A DNA stretch of 64,000 nucleotides from Leucobacter ruminantium (GTDB taxonomy: Bacteria; Actinomycetota; Actinomycetes; Actinomycetales; Microbacteriaceae), in contig NZ_JAGDYL010000001.1 in the NCBI RefSeq assembly GCF_017565705.1, forward strand, positions 186,001 to 250,000. The letters run 5' to 3'. The notes below the pieces were generated by a model. That model worked only from the letters and a program-made list of their open reading frames with translations. It was not told the DNA's origin and did no database searches. A program made the translations under genes and the position numbers. Every line of letters starts with the position of its first letter. Positions within the stretch are counted from its first letter, which is position 1. Below are positions 48,435 to 56,646 of this stretch, in pieces.

Positions 48435-49553
48435 TCAGGCCTCGATGCGGAAGAGGGCGTCGGTGTCGGTGACGTCGGAGAGCAGGCGCGCCCCGCCGGC
48501 CTCGACCGCGATCATGTCCTTGATCTGCATGCCGAAGCCGTGGCCGCTGCGGTACACGAGCGGCTCCATGCCGAGCACCATGTTCTCCTCCACGACGTGG
48601 TCGGAGTGCGGGCCGAAGTAGACCGGCTCGTGCAGGTTCACGCCGATGGAGTGGGCGACGAACGAGATGGCGGGCATCTTGAGCGCGTTGAAGGTCTCGC
48701 GGTAGGTCTCGTAGACCCCTCTCGTGCTCGCGCCGGGCCTGATCGCGTCGAAGACGGCGTGCTTGCACTCGACGAGGTTCGCGTAGATGCGTTCCGCGAT
48801 GGGCGGCGCCTCCCCCACGACGGCCGTGCGGCAGACGCCGGCGTGGTAGCCGTCGATGACCGAGAAGATCTCCACGCGGCAGATGTCCCCCGGCGTCAGG
48901 ATGCGCGAGGTGGGGCCCACGTTCGGCAGTTCGCTTCGCTCGCCCGTCGCGACGATCATGAGCTTGAACTGCTGCGCCCCCTGCTCGTAGACGCTGCGAG
49001 TGAGTGCGGCCGCGATGTCCATCTCGCTGTCGCCGGCCGAGACCGAGCTCAGCGCGTCGCGGATCGCCGTGTCGGAGATCCGCGCCAGACGCCCCAGCAA
49101 CTCGATCTCGCCGGGCGTCTTGACCTGCCGCGAACGGGTGAGCAGATCGTCCACGGCCGAGAAGGCGGCGTCGGGCAGCAGTTCCTGCAACCGCGCGAAG
49201 TCGCCGGCGGGCAGGAAGCCCAGCTCGATACCGATGCGCCCTCGAGCAAGGCCCCAGTCGCGCAGCATCTCGGCGAGCACGTCCATGGGCGCGTCGACGA
49301 ACTCGCGCCACACCCGCAGTTCGGTGTCGGGCGCCGCCGCGCGCACGGTGGTCTCCTCCATGTCGATCGAGAGGATCCCTTCTCGGCCGTCGGCCCCGAT
49401 CAGCACGGCGGCGTGCCGCCATCGCATGAGCGGCTGCGAGGGGATCACGAATCCGGCGGTGTATGCGACGTTCTCCGGCGACAGCGCGACGAGAACGTCG
49501 AGGCCCTGCGTCTCGAGACTGTTGCGGAGCCGCTGCGTCACTTCTTCGCGCAT
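48435..49553 (-). CDS. creatinase-like M24 family protein lacking metal aspartates
   Basis: A 372-residue 'pita-bread' fold protein. The N-terminal creatinase domain is followed by the M24 domain with SFVAHSIGVNLHEPV and a GMEPLVYRSGHGFGMQIKD block. The two Asp metal ligands of aminopeptidases are replaced: CRVEIFSVIDGYHAGVCRTAVVG has Glu and Gly where Asp is expected. Creatinase (creatine amidinohydrolase) also lacks the metal site, so a metal-independent C-N or C-S hydrolase or lyase is likely, not a peptidase. ATG with GGAAGG upstream. Convergent with the hydantoinase operon. Confidence 0.8.
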   Translation of the reverse strand: MREEVTQRLRNSLETQGLDVLVALSPENVAYTAGFVIPSQPLMRWRHAAVLIGADGREGILSIDMEETTVRAAAPDTELRVWREFVDAPMDVLAEMLRDWGLARGRIGIELGFLPAGDFARLQELLPDAAFSAVDDLLTRSRQVKTPGEIELLGRLARISDTAIRDALSSVSAGDSEMDIAAALTRSVYEQGAQQFKLMIVATGERSELPNVGPTSRILTPGDICRVEIFSVIDGYHAGVCRTAVVGEAPPIAERIYANLVECKHAVFDAIRPGASTRGVYETYRETFNALKMPAISFVAHSIGVNLHEPVYFGPHSDHVVEENMVLGMEPLVYRSGHGFGMQIKDMIAVEAGGARLLSDVTDTDALFRIEA

Positions 49554-49581
49554 AACAGGAACCTTCCGACTTTCTCTCTGG

Positions 49582-49596
49582 TCATACAACTGACAT
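49582..49596. promoter_or_regulatory. GTCA-N6-TGAC palindrome upstream of the M24 gene
   Basis: GTCATACAACTGAC with a trailing A, between the M24 gene and the divergent deaminase gene. Related GTCA/TGAC half-sites occur in the control regions of other catabolic genes. Confidence 0.4.
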
Positions 49597-49663
49597 CCTA
49601 TTAGTATCGAGAGCAACCCCCACCGTCAAGTAGTCACCCCAACCGAGAGGTCAGGTCACCACC

Positions 49664-51091
49664 TTGCTGAAACTCATCGAGCATCTCGAGTTCGCGATCA
49701 CCGCCGACCGCGAGGACCGCATCATCCGCGACGCGGCCCTCCTGATCGGGGACAGCCGGATCGTCGACATCGGCACCACCGAGGAGGTGCTCGGCCGCCT
49801 GGGCGGGCGCACGCCCGACGAGACCGTCGACGGCCGACGCAAGGGCGTCACCCCCGGTTTCATCGACACCCACGTGCACCTCTCCGAATCGCTCAGCCGG
49901 GCGGTCTTCCCCGACGTGCTGGCGACGCGCGCATGGGTGTTCCACTGGGCCAAGCCCTTCTACGCCCACGTGCGCGAGTCGGATGAGGGCGTCAGCGTGC
50001 TCACCGGCGCGGCCGAGATGCTGCGCAGCGGCACCACCTGCTTTCTCGACATGGGCGCCCAGAACGACGCCGGCCTCACCGCCCGAGCCGTCGAGCAGAT
50101 CGGCATCCGCGGCATCGTCGCCCGCCACGCCGCCGACGTGCGCCCCGCAGAGGCGCCCCCGGGGTGGTCGCAGGAGATGATGGACCACCACTTCTTCCCC
50201 GATCACAGGGTCGCGCTCGAGACCCTCGAGGCGAGCGTTCGGGAGTGGAACGGCTACGCTGACGGCCGCGTGCGCTGCTGGGTGAACATCGAGGGCAAGG
50301 AGCCCTGCAGCCTCGAACTCCACATCGGCGCCCGCGCGCTCGCCGAGGATCTGGGCGTCGGCACGACCTACCACATCGCCTCGAGCATCGAGGAGTCGAA
50401 CGTCGCCGAGCAGAAGTACGGCGTCACCCCGGTCAAGCGCATCGCCCAACACGACGGCCTCGGGTCGAACCTCGTGCTCGCGCACGCCGTCGCCCTCAGC
50501 GACGAGGAGGTCGACCTGCTCGCCGAGCACCGCACCTCCGTCGCGTTCTGCCCCTCGACCTCTCTGAAGCTCGCGAAGGGCGCCACCGACATCGGCAAGT
50601 ACCCTGAGATGATCGAGCGCGGCGTCACCGTAGGCCTCGGCACCGACGGGGTCTCTGCCGCGGGCAACCTCAACCTGCACCGCCAGATCCACCTCGTCGC
50701 GGGTCTCTTCAAGGATTCGCGCCGCGATCCCACCCTCATCGGCGCCACGAAGGCGATCCGCATGGCGACGATCGAGGGCGCTCAGGCGCTCGGCTGGGAG
50801 GACGAGATCGGATCCCTCGAGGCGGGCAAGCAGGCCGACCTCGTGCTGTTCGACCTGAACCACCACGAGTGGACGCCCTACCTCCGCCCAGAGCAGGCCC
50901 TCGTCTGGTCGGCGAGCCCCGCCAGCATCGCAGAGACCTGGGTCGCCGGCCGCGCCGTGTTCGCCGACGGAAAGGTCACGACCATCGACGAGCAGAGCCT
51001 GCGCGAGGAGGCCCGCGAGCGCGCAGCCACCATCGTGAAGCTCGCCGGGCTCGACGGCGACGTGCCGGTCACCACGAACCTCTACGACTGA
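49664..51091 (+). CDS. amidohydrolase (MTA/SAH-deaminase, AtzB/TrzN-like)
   Basis: A 475-residue zinc amidohydrolase: PGFIDTHVHLSES at the metal site, HVHL and later HDGLGSNLVLAHAVALSDEEVDLLAEH, SVAFCPSTSLKLAKG, VGLGTDGVSAAGNLN. The pattern fits deaminases or dechlorinases of amino-substituted heterocycles (guanine, adenosine-type, s-triazines). TTG is the only plausible in-frame start near the conserved N-terminus (LKLIEHLEFAITADR). It stands upstream of a binding-protein gene and opposite the creatinase-like gene. Specific substrate unknown. Confidence 0.85.
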   Translation: MLKLIEHLEFAITADREDRIIRDAALLIGDSRIVDIGTTEEVLGRLGGRTPDETVDGRRKGVTPGFIDTHVHLSESLSRAVFPDVLATRAWVFHWAKPFYAHVRESDEGVSVLTGAAEMLRSGTTCFLDMGAQNDAGLTARAVEQIGIRGIVARHAADVRPAEAPPGWSQEMMDHHFFPDHRVALETLEASVREWNGYADGRVRCWVNIEGKEPCSLELHIGARALAEDLGVGTTYHIASSIEESNVAEQKYGVTPVKRIAQHDGLGSNLVLAHAVALSDEEVDLLAEHRTSVAFCPSTSLKLAKGATDIGKYPEMIERGVTVGLGTDGVSAAGNLNLHRQIHLVAGLFKDSRRDPTLIGATKAIRMATIEGAQALGWEDEIGSLEAGKQADLVLFDLNHHEWTPYLRPEQALVWSASPASIAETWVAGRAVFADGKVTTIDEQSLREEARERAATIVKLAGLDGDVPVTTNLYD

Positions 51092-51241
51092 CCCAGACTC
51101 CGGCCGCGGGGCCGCCGTCCGCCAAGCAGGGCCCCACGGCCGGATCCGCTCCATCCGACCATCACGACGAAAAGGATCCACACCCACCCCACCGGGCCGT
51201 CACGCGACCGTCGCACCAGGCCCACACCCAAGGAGGAGACG

Positions 51242-52237
51242 ATGAAGTCTCGTTTGACCGCCACACTCGCCGCAGCCGCACTCCTCGCCGCGGGCCTCTC
51301 CGCCTGCGCATCCTCGAGCGCGAACGATCCGCCGGCAGACAGCGATCCCGCAGCGGAGAAGCAGTCGGCCACGATGCTCATGAACTACTTCGCGCAGGCC
51401 GAGCAGGGCGGCTACTGGGACACCGCCGTGCATCAGTACGCGGAGGATGCCGGGGTGACGATCGACGTCGAACAGGGCGGTCCGGGAATCGCCACCGTTC
51501 CGCAGGTCGCATCGGGCAGCTACGACTTCGGCGTCGCGCAGGCCGACGACATCGTGATCGCCCGCGCCAGCGGCATGCCGGTCGTCGCCCTCATGGCGCC
51601 GATCGACAAGACCCTCTTCGTGCTCATGACGCATAAGGACAGCGGCGTCACCGACTTCGACCAACTCGGCGGCCACCAGGTCGCGGTGCGACAGGGCGCC
51701 CCCTACTGGGACTACATCAAGGCGAAGTACGAACTCGACGACGTCTCGCAGATCGCGTTCCACGGCTCGATGTCGGAGTTCAAGGCCCAGCCCGACCTGG
51801 CCCAGCAGGGCTACGCGACCTCGGACGTCTATCTCGCGGCGCAGAACGACATCGATATCAACGTGCTGAGCGTCGCCGACCAGGCGGGCTACAACCCCTA
51901 CAGCCAGGTGCTGTTCACGAGCGAGGACTTCATCGAGAAGAACCCCGAGCTCGTCGCCGAGGTGGTGAACGCCAGCATCGAGGGGTGGCAGCACTTCCTC
52001 GACGACCCCGCAGACGCGAAGGAGAAGGTGCTCGCCACGAACACCGACACCGATCCCGAGGTCTTCGACGCCTCGGTCGAAGAGCTCCACGCCGACGGCT
52101 GGTTCACCGACCCCATCGGAAGCATGACCGCCGACCGGTGGGAGGAGCTGCGCGATCAGCTCGCACTCATCGAAGCCGTACCGGAGGACTTCGACATCTC
52201 GACCACCTGGACCGACGAGTACCTTCCGCAGAAGTAG
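51242..52237 (+). CDS. ABC substrate-binding lipoprotein (NMT1/SsuA-like), copy A
   Basis: A 331-residue lipoprotein with lipobox LLAAGLSACAS, then a type II binding fold: LMNYFAQAEQGGYWDTAVHQYAEDAGVTIDVEQGGPG, TVPQVASGSYDFGVAQADDIV, GAPYWDYIKAKYEL, ADQAGYNPYSQVLFTS, ASIEGWQHFLDDPADA. It is a clear paralogue of the protein at 56.6 kb, sharing FAQAEQGGYW, QGGPGI, PYWDYI and EGW-x-x-x-L-x-DP. There is no permease beside it, so it may share the ATPase/permease pair at 55-56.6 kb. AAGGAGG precedes the ATG. Confidence 0.88.
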   Translation: MKSRLTATLAAAALLAAGLSACASSSANDPPADSDPAAEKQSATMLMNYFAQAEQGGYWDTAVHQYAEDAGVTIDVEQGGPGIATVPQVASGSYDFGVAQADDIVIARASGMPVVALMAPIDKTLFVLMTHKDSGVTDFDQLGGHQVAVRQGAPYWDYIKAKYELDDVSQIAFHGSMSEFKAQPDLAQQGYATSDVYLAAQNDIDINVLSVADQAGYNPYSQVLFTSEDFIEKNPELVAEVVNASIEGWQHFLDDPADAKEKVLATNTDTDPEVFDASVEELHADGWFTDPIGSMTADRWEELRDQLALIEAVPEDFDISTTWTDEYLPQK

Positions 52238-52534
52238 ATCATCCGGTCGGTCGAGGGATCGGACCTCCTGCCGGACCGCGAGGCGGAGCGAGCCGAAACC
52301 ACCCGCTGGTTGAGCGAGCGGAGCGAACGGAAACCCGGGGCAGGGCCTTGATTTCGACTCGCTCCGCTCGCTCGATCGGCAGGAGGGGCCGCTCGCTCAA
52401 TCGGCAGGAGGGTCCGCTCGCTCCGCAGGAAAGCGGCTCCGCTTCCTCCTCAGCTCGGCAGTAGATGTTCGCAGATTTCGAGAAGAGAGCATCTACCGAC
52501 CAGCGCAGAGTCTCCACCGCCGGACCGGCGAGCC
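52238..52534. other. repeat-rich region between binding protein and deaminase
   Basis: No gene. Contains a GAGGGATC octamer (52253) and degraded inverted-repeat elements (about 52303-52410 with GGTTGAGCGAGCG, ATTTCGACTCGCTCCGCTCGCTCGATCGGCAGG and a tandem GCTCGCTCAATCGGCAGGAGG copy). Confidence 0.7.
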
Positions 52535-53818
52535 TCAGCGAGCCGAGACCTCGGGCGCGAACTCGGTCTGCACGCGGGTGCGCGCGACCACGCGGCCGCG
52601 CGAGATCACGACGCGATCCTCGCTCGCCCTCCCCACAGCCTCCTCGAGATTCTCGGCGCGGATCGCGAGGAGGCTCGCCTCCGAGCCCGCCTCGACAGCG
52701 ACGGGCTCGAGCCCCATGACCGACCGCGCCGAGGTGGACACGCGAGCGTACGCGTCGGCGACGCGGCGGTGCCCGGCGGCGACGAGCAGGGACGCGGTCT
52801 CCATCGGGTCGATGCGCCCCATGGGGTTGAAGGGATCCCGCCAGTTGTCGCCACCGCCCGCGACCACGACGCCGGCCTCGTCGAGCAGCGAGATGGCCGT
52901 GATCCCTCGCGGCACGCTCGCCTCGGGCCCGCGCCCCTGCAGGTAGAGGTTGGTCTGCGGCAGCGCGACCACTCCGATGCCGGCCTCGGCAACGCGCGCC
53001 GCGGTCTCGCGGATGTCTGGGAGCGGTTGCTCAGAGAGGCTGACGCAGTGCGAGGCGGTCACGCCCCCGGAGAACCCGGTCTCGATGACGCGCTCCGCGA
53101 GCAGCCGCAGCACCCGCGCGCCGGGGTCGAGGGTCTCGTCGACGTGCAGGTCGAGGCCGACCCCGGACCCGGCCGCGATCGCGAGCAGTTCGCGCAGGGA
53201 TCCTTCACTGTCGCTCTCCAGGGTGGGCACGCCGCCGACGAGATCGGCGCCCGCCCGCAGGCTCTCGTCGAGCAGTGCCCGCGACACGGCCCCCTCCGTC
53301 CCGGCGACGGGGCCGGCGAGCGCGACGACCTGCAGGTCGATCACCCCGCGCAGCTGCTCCCGCAGCTCGACGAGCACCTTGACGCTGCGGGCGCCGATGC
53401 CCTCGCGGCAGTCGATGTGGGTGCGCACGGCGGTGTATCCGTGGGCCACCGCCTGGCGGATCGCCTCACGGGCGCGGCGCTCGGTATCGACCGCGTCCAT
53501 CGAGCCGTAGGCGGCGATGATCGCCGTGATCGCCCCGTCGAGGTCCTCGCTCTCGTTGCGCACCCGAGCGCCGAGCAGCGCCTTGTCAAGGTGGGCGTGC
53601 GGTTCGGCCGGAGCAGGCAGCAGCACGTAGCCGTCGAGGTCGAGCTGCTGCGCGGAGAGCGGCCCGGGGTCCGGGTCGACGCCGGGCGCAGCGGTGTGCA
53701 TGGACCCCGGCTCCCCCACGCGAACGATGCGCCCGGCTGCGATATCGATATCGCGACGCCCGAGACCGGGGACGAATGCGTTCCGCAGAGTCAACGACGA
53801 TGCTTGGTCAGATGTCAT
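52535..53818 (-). CDS. cytosine-deaminase-type amidohydrolase
   Basis: A 427-residue zinc amidohydrolase of the CodA group: EPHAHLDKALLG (His pair and Lys), RTHIDCREG, LDLHVDETLDPG, GVTASHCVSLSEQ, ALPQTNLYLQGRG and the metal/substrate motif GGDNWRDPFNPMG, typical of cytosine/creatinine/isoguanine deaminases. TACCCT ends 7 nt before this ATG (MTSDQASSLTLRNAF), a leaderless pattern; upstream in-frame sequence belongs to the divergent regulator region. Divergent from the FadR-type regulator. A creatinine-like or pyrimidine substrate fits the neighbours. Confidence 0.88.
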   Translation of the reverse strand: MTSDQASSLTLRNAFVPGLGRRDIDIAAGRIVRVGEPGSMHTAAPGVDPDPGPLSAQQLDLDGYVLLPAPAEPHAHLDKALLGARVRNESEDLDGAITAIIAAYGSMDAVDTERRAREAIRQAVAHGYTAVRTHIDCREGIGARSVKVLVELREQLRGVIDLQVVALAGPVAGTEGAVSRALLDESLRAGADLVGGVPTLESDSEGSLRELLAIAAGSGVGLDLHVDETLDPGARVLRLLAERVIETGFSGGVTASHCVSLSEQPLPDIRETAARVAEAGIGVVALPQTNLYLQGRGPEASVPRGITAISLLDEAGVVVAGGGDNWRDPFNPMGRIDPMETASLLVAAGHRRVADAYARVSTSARSVMGLEPVAVEAGSEASLLAIRAENLEEAVGRASEDRVVISRGRVVARTRVQTEFAPEVSAR

Positions 53819-53861
53819 ACTAGTAAGGGTATCTGCCCCGGCCCCTCGCTGCACATATAGT
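53806..53861. promoter_or_regulatory. divergent control region of the deaminase and GntR regulator
   Basis: Contains GGTCAGATGTCATAC (53806-53820) over the deaminase start, minus-strand TACCCT (complement of 53826-53831) and plus-strand TATAGT (53856-53861) as -10 boxes. A GntR protein bound at the GTCA sites would cover both promoters. Confidence 0.5.
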
Positions 53862-53894
53862 TTGGGGAAGCAGTACCCATAAGGAGTTGGTGAT

Positions 53895-54665
53895 ATGAAT
53901 GCCCTCAGCACGCCCGGTACCGGCCCCGCCCCAGGGCTCGGAAACGGCGGTCTCTCCGCCGTCTCGCGAGTGAGCCCGACGCAACAGGTGCAGAACCAGT
54001 TGCTCGCGGCGATCAACGGCGGCGAGTACCCCCCGGGGAGCAAACTCCCCTCGGAGCGCATGCTCTGCGAGGCCTTCGGCGTCAGCCGTGTGAGCGTGCG
54101 CGAAGCGCTCGCCGGACTCGTCGCCACCGGACTCATCGAAGTGCGACAGGGGCAGGGCGCGTTCGTGCGAGCCCGCATCGCGGACAAGTACGCGGGCCCC
54201 TTCGGCCTGTACATCGCGGCGAACCGCGGCGAGCTCGCCGAACTCCTCAGCGTGCGAGGAGCACTCGACGGACTCGCGGCGGCCGAGACCACGCAACGAC
54301 TCACCGACGAGGGCCGCGCCTCCATCGAGGCATGCCACCGCGCCTTCACCGAGGCGGCCGAGAGCGGCGCCGACCCGAAGACCCTCACCGAGCTCGACGT
54401 GGCCTTCCATCAGGCGATCGCGGCGGCGGGCGGCGGAGAGCTGCTGCCGACGCTGCTGCAGCAGTTGAACTCGCTACTGGTCGAGTCTCGGCACATCCTC
54501 TATGCGCGCGAGGGCCAGCCCATTCGATCCCTCGCGGATCATCAGGGCATCCTCGACGCCATCATCTCCGGCGACTCGGCGACCGCCCAGCAGCGCGCCA
54601 CCGAGCACGCGTGGAAGATGCGGGCCTGGGTCGAGGCCTTCGAGACCGCGGACCAACCGGCCTGA
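53895..54665 (+). CDS. FadR-family GntR transcriptional regulator
   Basis: A 256-residue regulator. The GntR winged helix spans about residues 28-90 (VQNQLLAAINGGEYPPGSKLPSERMLCEAFGVSRVSVREALAGLVATGLIEVRQGQGAFV) and an all-helical FCD effector domain follows, with the metal/effector residues in ELDVAFHQAIAAAGG and the SLADHQGILDAI helix. FCD proteins sense small carboxylates. AAGGAG lies about 9 nt before the ATG. Placed between the deaminase and the ABC operon, it is the best candidate regulator of the 42-62 kb cluster. Confidence 0.92.
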   Translation: MNALSTPGTGPAPGLGNGGLSAVSRVSPTQQVQNQLLAAINGGEYPPGSKLPSERMLCEAFGVSRVSVREALAGLVATGLIEVRQGQGAFVRARIADKYAGPFGLYIAANRGELAELLSVRGALDGLAAAETTQRLTDEGRASIEACHRAFTEAAESGADPKTLTELDVAFHQAIAAAGGGELLPTLLQQLNSLLVESRHILYAREGQPIRSLADHQGILDAIISGDSATAQQRATEHAWKMRAWVEAFETADQPA

Positions 54666-54744
54666 CACCCGCGCCGACCACTCACGGCGCACTCCAGACT
54701 TCCCGAGCAGGGGCCGGACCCCTCCCCTCGGAAGCGAGCACACC

Positions 54745-54792
54745 GGCCCCGCGGGGGATCCGCGCAATGACGCGCGGATCCCCCGCGGGGCC
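54745..54792 (+). terminator. strong hairpin after the GntR gene
   Basis: 21-bp perfect arms (GGCCCCGCGGGGGATCCGCGC and its complement) around the 6-nt loop AATGAC, followed by TTCGC. It should terminate the regulator transcript and insulate the ABC operon. Confidence 0.75.
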
Positions 54793-54896
54793 TTCGCATG
54801 CTCCGAAAAACCGCTGCGATCAGGCATCCACCCAGCCCGATCGGCACTTCGTAACAATTTCAGCCCGGGTTGTTCCGTTCGCAACATTCACCTGGT

Positions 54897-54914
54897 AAGT
54901 TGTCACACAAGTTG
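54897..54914. promoter_or_regulatory. putative GntR operator upstream of the ABC operon
   Basis: AAGTTGTCACACAAGTTG, with a TGTCACA half-site like those in other promoters of the cluster. It lies about 35 bp upstream of the ATPase start. Confidence 0.4.
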
Positions 54915-54948
54915 AATCGCCGTTGATCAGCAAGGAGCCGTCAGAATT

Positions 54949-55731
54949 ATGCAAGATACCGCAGAACGGGCCGCACACGGGACCGGTGCCGCTGAACCGT
55001 TCGACCGCATCCGGGTCGAAGGCGCGAGCAAGGTCTACCCCAACGGCACGGTGGCGCTGTCGCCGGTCGACCTCAACATCAGGGATCGCGAGTTCGTCTC
55101 GCTCCTCGGCCCATCGGGTTGCGGGAAGTCGACGCTGCTGCGCGTCATCGCCGGCCTCATCGACCCGAGCGAGGGCGATGTGAAGATCAACGGCGACGCG
55201 CAGCGCGCCTTCGTCTTCCAGGATCCGACCATGCTGCCCTGGCGCAATGTCGAGAAGAACGCCAGGCTCCTGCTCGAGCTCGAGAACATCCCGCGCGAGG
55301 AGCGGGAGCGCCGAGTCTCCGATGCGCTCGAACTGGTCGGCCTCGCCGGATTCGAGAAGTCGTATCCCCGCGGCCTCTCGGGAGGCATGCGCATGCGCCT
55401 TTCGCTCGCCCGCGCCCTCGCGCTCCAGCCCGAGCTCTTCCTCATGGATGAGCCGTTCTCGGCCCTCGACGAGATCACCCGTGAGGTCATGCAACTCGAG
55501 CTGCTGCGCATCTGGCAGGAGCGCGGCTTCACCTCGGTGTTCGTCACCCACAACCTGTTCGAGGCGGTGTTCCTGTCGCACCGCGTCGTCGTGATGTCGC
55601 CGCGGCCGGGCCGCATCGTGAAGGTGTTCGACATTCCGTTCGAGTATCCGCGCAAGGAGGAGCTGCGGGCGGACCCCGAGTTCCAGGCGCTCTGCCAGGA
55701 GATCTCGGACTGCCTTCGGGAGGTATCGTAA
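54949..55731 (+). CDS. ABC transporter ATP-binding protein (SsuB/TauB/NrtD type)
   Basis: A 260-residue ATPase: Walker A GPSGCGKST, Q-loop FVFQDPTMLPWRNVEKN, signature LSGGMRMRLSLARAL, Walker B LFLMDEPFSALDE, switch VTHNLFEAVFLSHRV. The QDPTMLPWRNV and EPFSALDE forms are typical of transporters for sulfonates, nitrate, and NMT1-type substrates. AAGGAG 11 nt upstream. First gene of an operon with permease, binding protein, isomerase and SDR. Confidence 0.93.
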   Translation: MQDTAERAAHGTGAAEPFDRIRVEGASKVYPNGTVALSPVDLNIRDREFVSLLGPSGCGKSTLLRVIAGLIDPSEGDVKINGDAQRAFVFQDPTMLPWRNVEKNARLLLELENIPREERERRVSDALELVGLAGFEKSYPRGLSGGMRMRLSLARALALQPELFLMDEPFSALDEITREVMQLELLRIWQERGFTSVFVTHNLFEAVFLSHRVVVMSPRPGRIVKVFDIPFEYPRKEELRADPEFQALCQEISDCLREVS

Positions 55732-55733
55732 CC

Positions 55734-56594
55734 ATGACCGCGACCACGAACATCAACCTGATCAGCAAGCCCGGTCAGAAGGTCAAGCCGCAGCAGCAGA
55801 ACCGTCTGCGCAGGTTCGTCTTCAACGCGGGGCCTCCCGTGCTCGTCTTCATCCTCTTCATCGCGCTGTGGTGGGTCGTCTCGGCGACCATCTACGCCGA
55901 CCGCAACTACCTGCTCCCCCGCCCGCCCGCCGTGATCAAGGCCATGGTCGACAACTGGTCGCTCATCGCCGAGGGCACGTGGATCACCTTCACCTCCGCG
56001 GTGACCGGCTTCGCGCTCGCGATCGTGCTCGGCATGCTGGGCGCCGTCATCATGTCGCTGAGCAAGGGCCTCGAACGCAGCTTCTACCCCTACGCGGTGC
56101 TGCTGCAGACGGTGCCGATCGTGGCGGTCGCCCCCGTCATCGTGCTGTGGTTCGGTTACAACCAGAACTCCGTGATCGTCATCGCGTTCATGATCGCGGT
56201 GTTCCCGATCCTGAACAACACGATGCTCGGCCTCGCGAGCGCCGATCGCAACCAGATCGACCTGTTCCGCATGCACCGCGCGAACAAGATCACCGAGTTC
56301 ACGAAGCTCCGCTTCCCCGGCGCCCTGCCGAACATCTTCGCCGGTCTGCGCATCTCTGCGGGCATGTCGGTCATCGGCGCGATCGTCGGCGAGTTCATCA
56401 TCGGCTCCGGCGGCGAGAAGGGCGGCCTCGGCGTGAAGGTCATCTTCGCGCAGGCCCGCCTGCAGACCGACCTGCTGTTCGCCGAGGTCATCGCGGCGAC
56501 GCTGCTCGGCTTCGTCTTCTTCATGGTCGTCAGCTGGATCGGCAACCTCTCGCTCCGCTCTTGGCACGAGTCCGCACTGAAAGCCGACGCCTGA
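55734..56594 (+). CDS. ABC transporter permease (SsuC-type)
   Basis: A 286-residue BPD_transp_1 permease with six helices. The EAA loop is HRANKITEFTKLRFPGALPNIFAGLRISAGMSVIGAIVGEFI; other marks are YLLPRPPAVIKAMVDNW and LLQTVPIVAVAPVIVLWFG, characteristic of the taurine/nitrate/riboflavin-precursor group. Three bases separate it from the ATPase gene. It may serve both binding proteins in this region. Confidence 0.93.
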   Translation: MTATTNINLISKPGQKVKPQQQNRLRRFVFNAGPPVLVFILFIALWWVVSATIYADRNYLLPRPPAVIKAMVDNWSLIAEGTWITFTSAVTGFALAIVLGMLGAVIMSLSKGLERSFYPYAVLLQTVPIVAVAPVIVLWFGYNQNSVIVIAFMIAVFPILNNTMLGLASADRNQIDLFRMHRANKITEFTKLRFPGALPNIFAGLRISAGMSVIGAIVGEFIIGSGGEKGGLGVKVIFAQARLQTDLLFAEVIAATLLGFVFFMVVSWIGNLSLRSWHESALKADA

Positions 56595-56646
56595 TCCCTC
56601 ATCCTCCGAACTCCTCTACCCCGTTCTTCGAAGGGAACACACGGAA

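Noticed and set aside
54666-54948. TPP or pyrimidine riboswitch before the NMT1-type transporter
   Set aside because: No CUGAGA-type core or conserved helix is visible; the region contains a plain terminator hairpin and a GTCA-type repeat.
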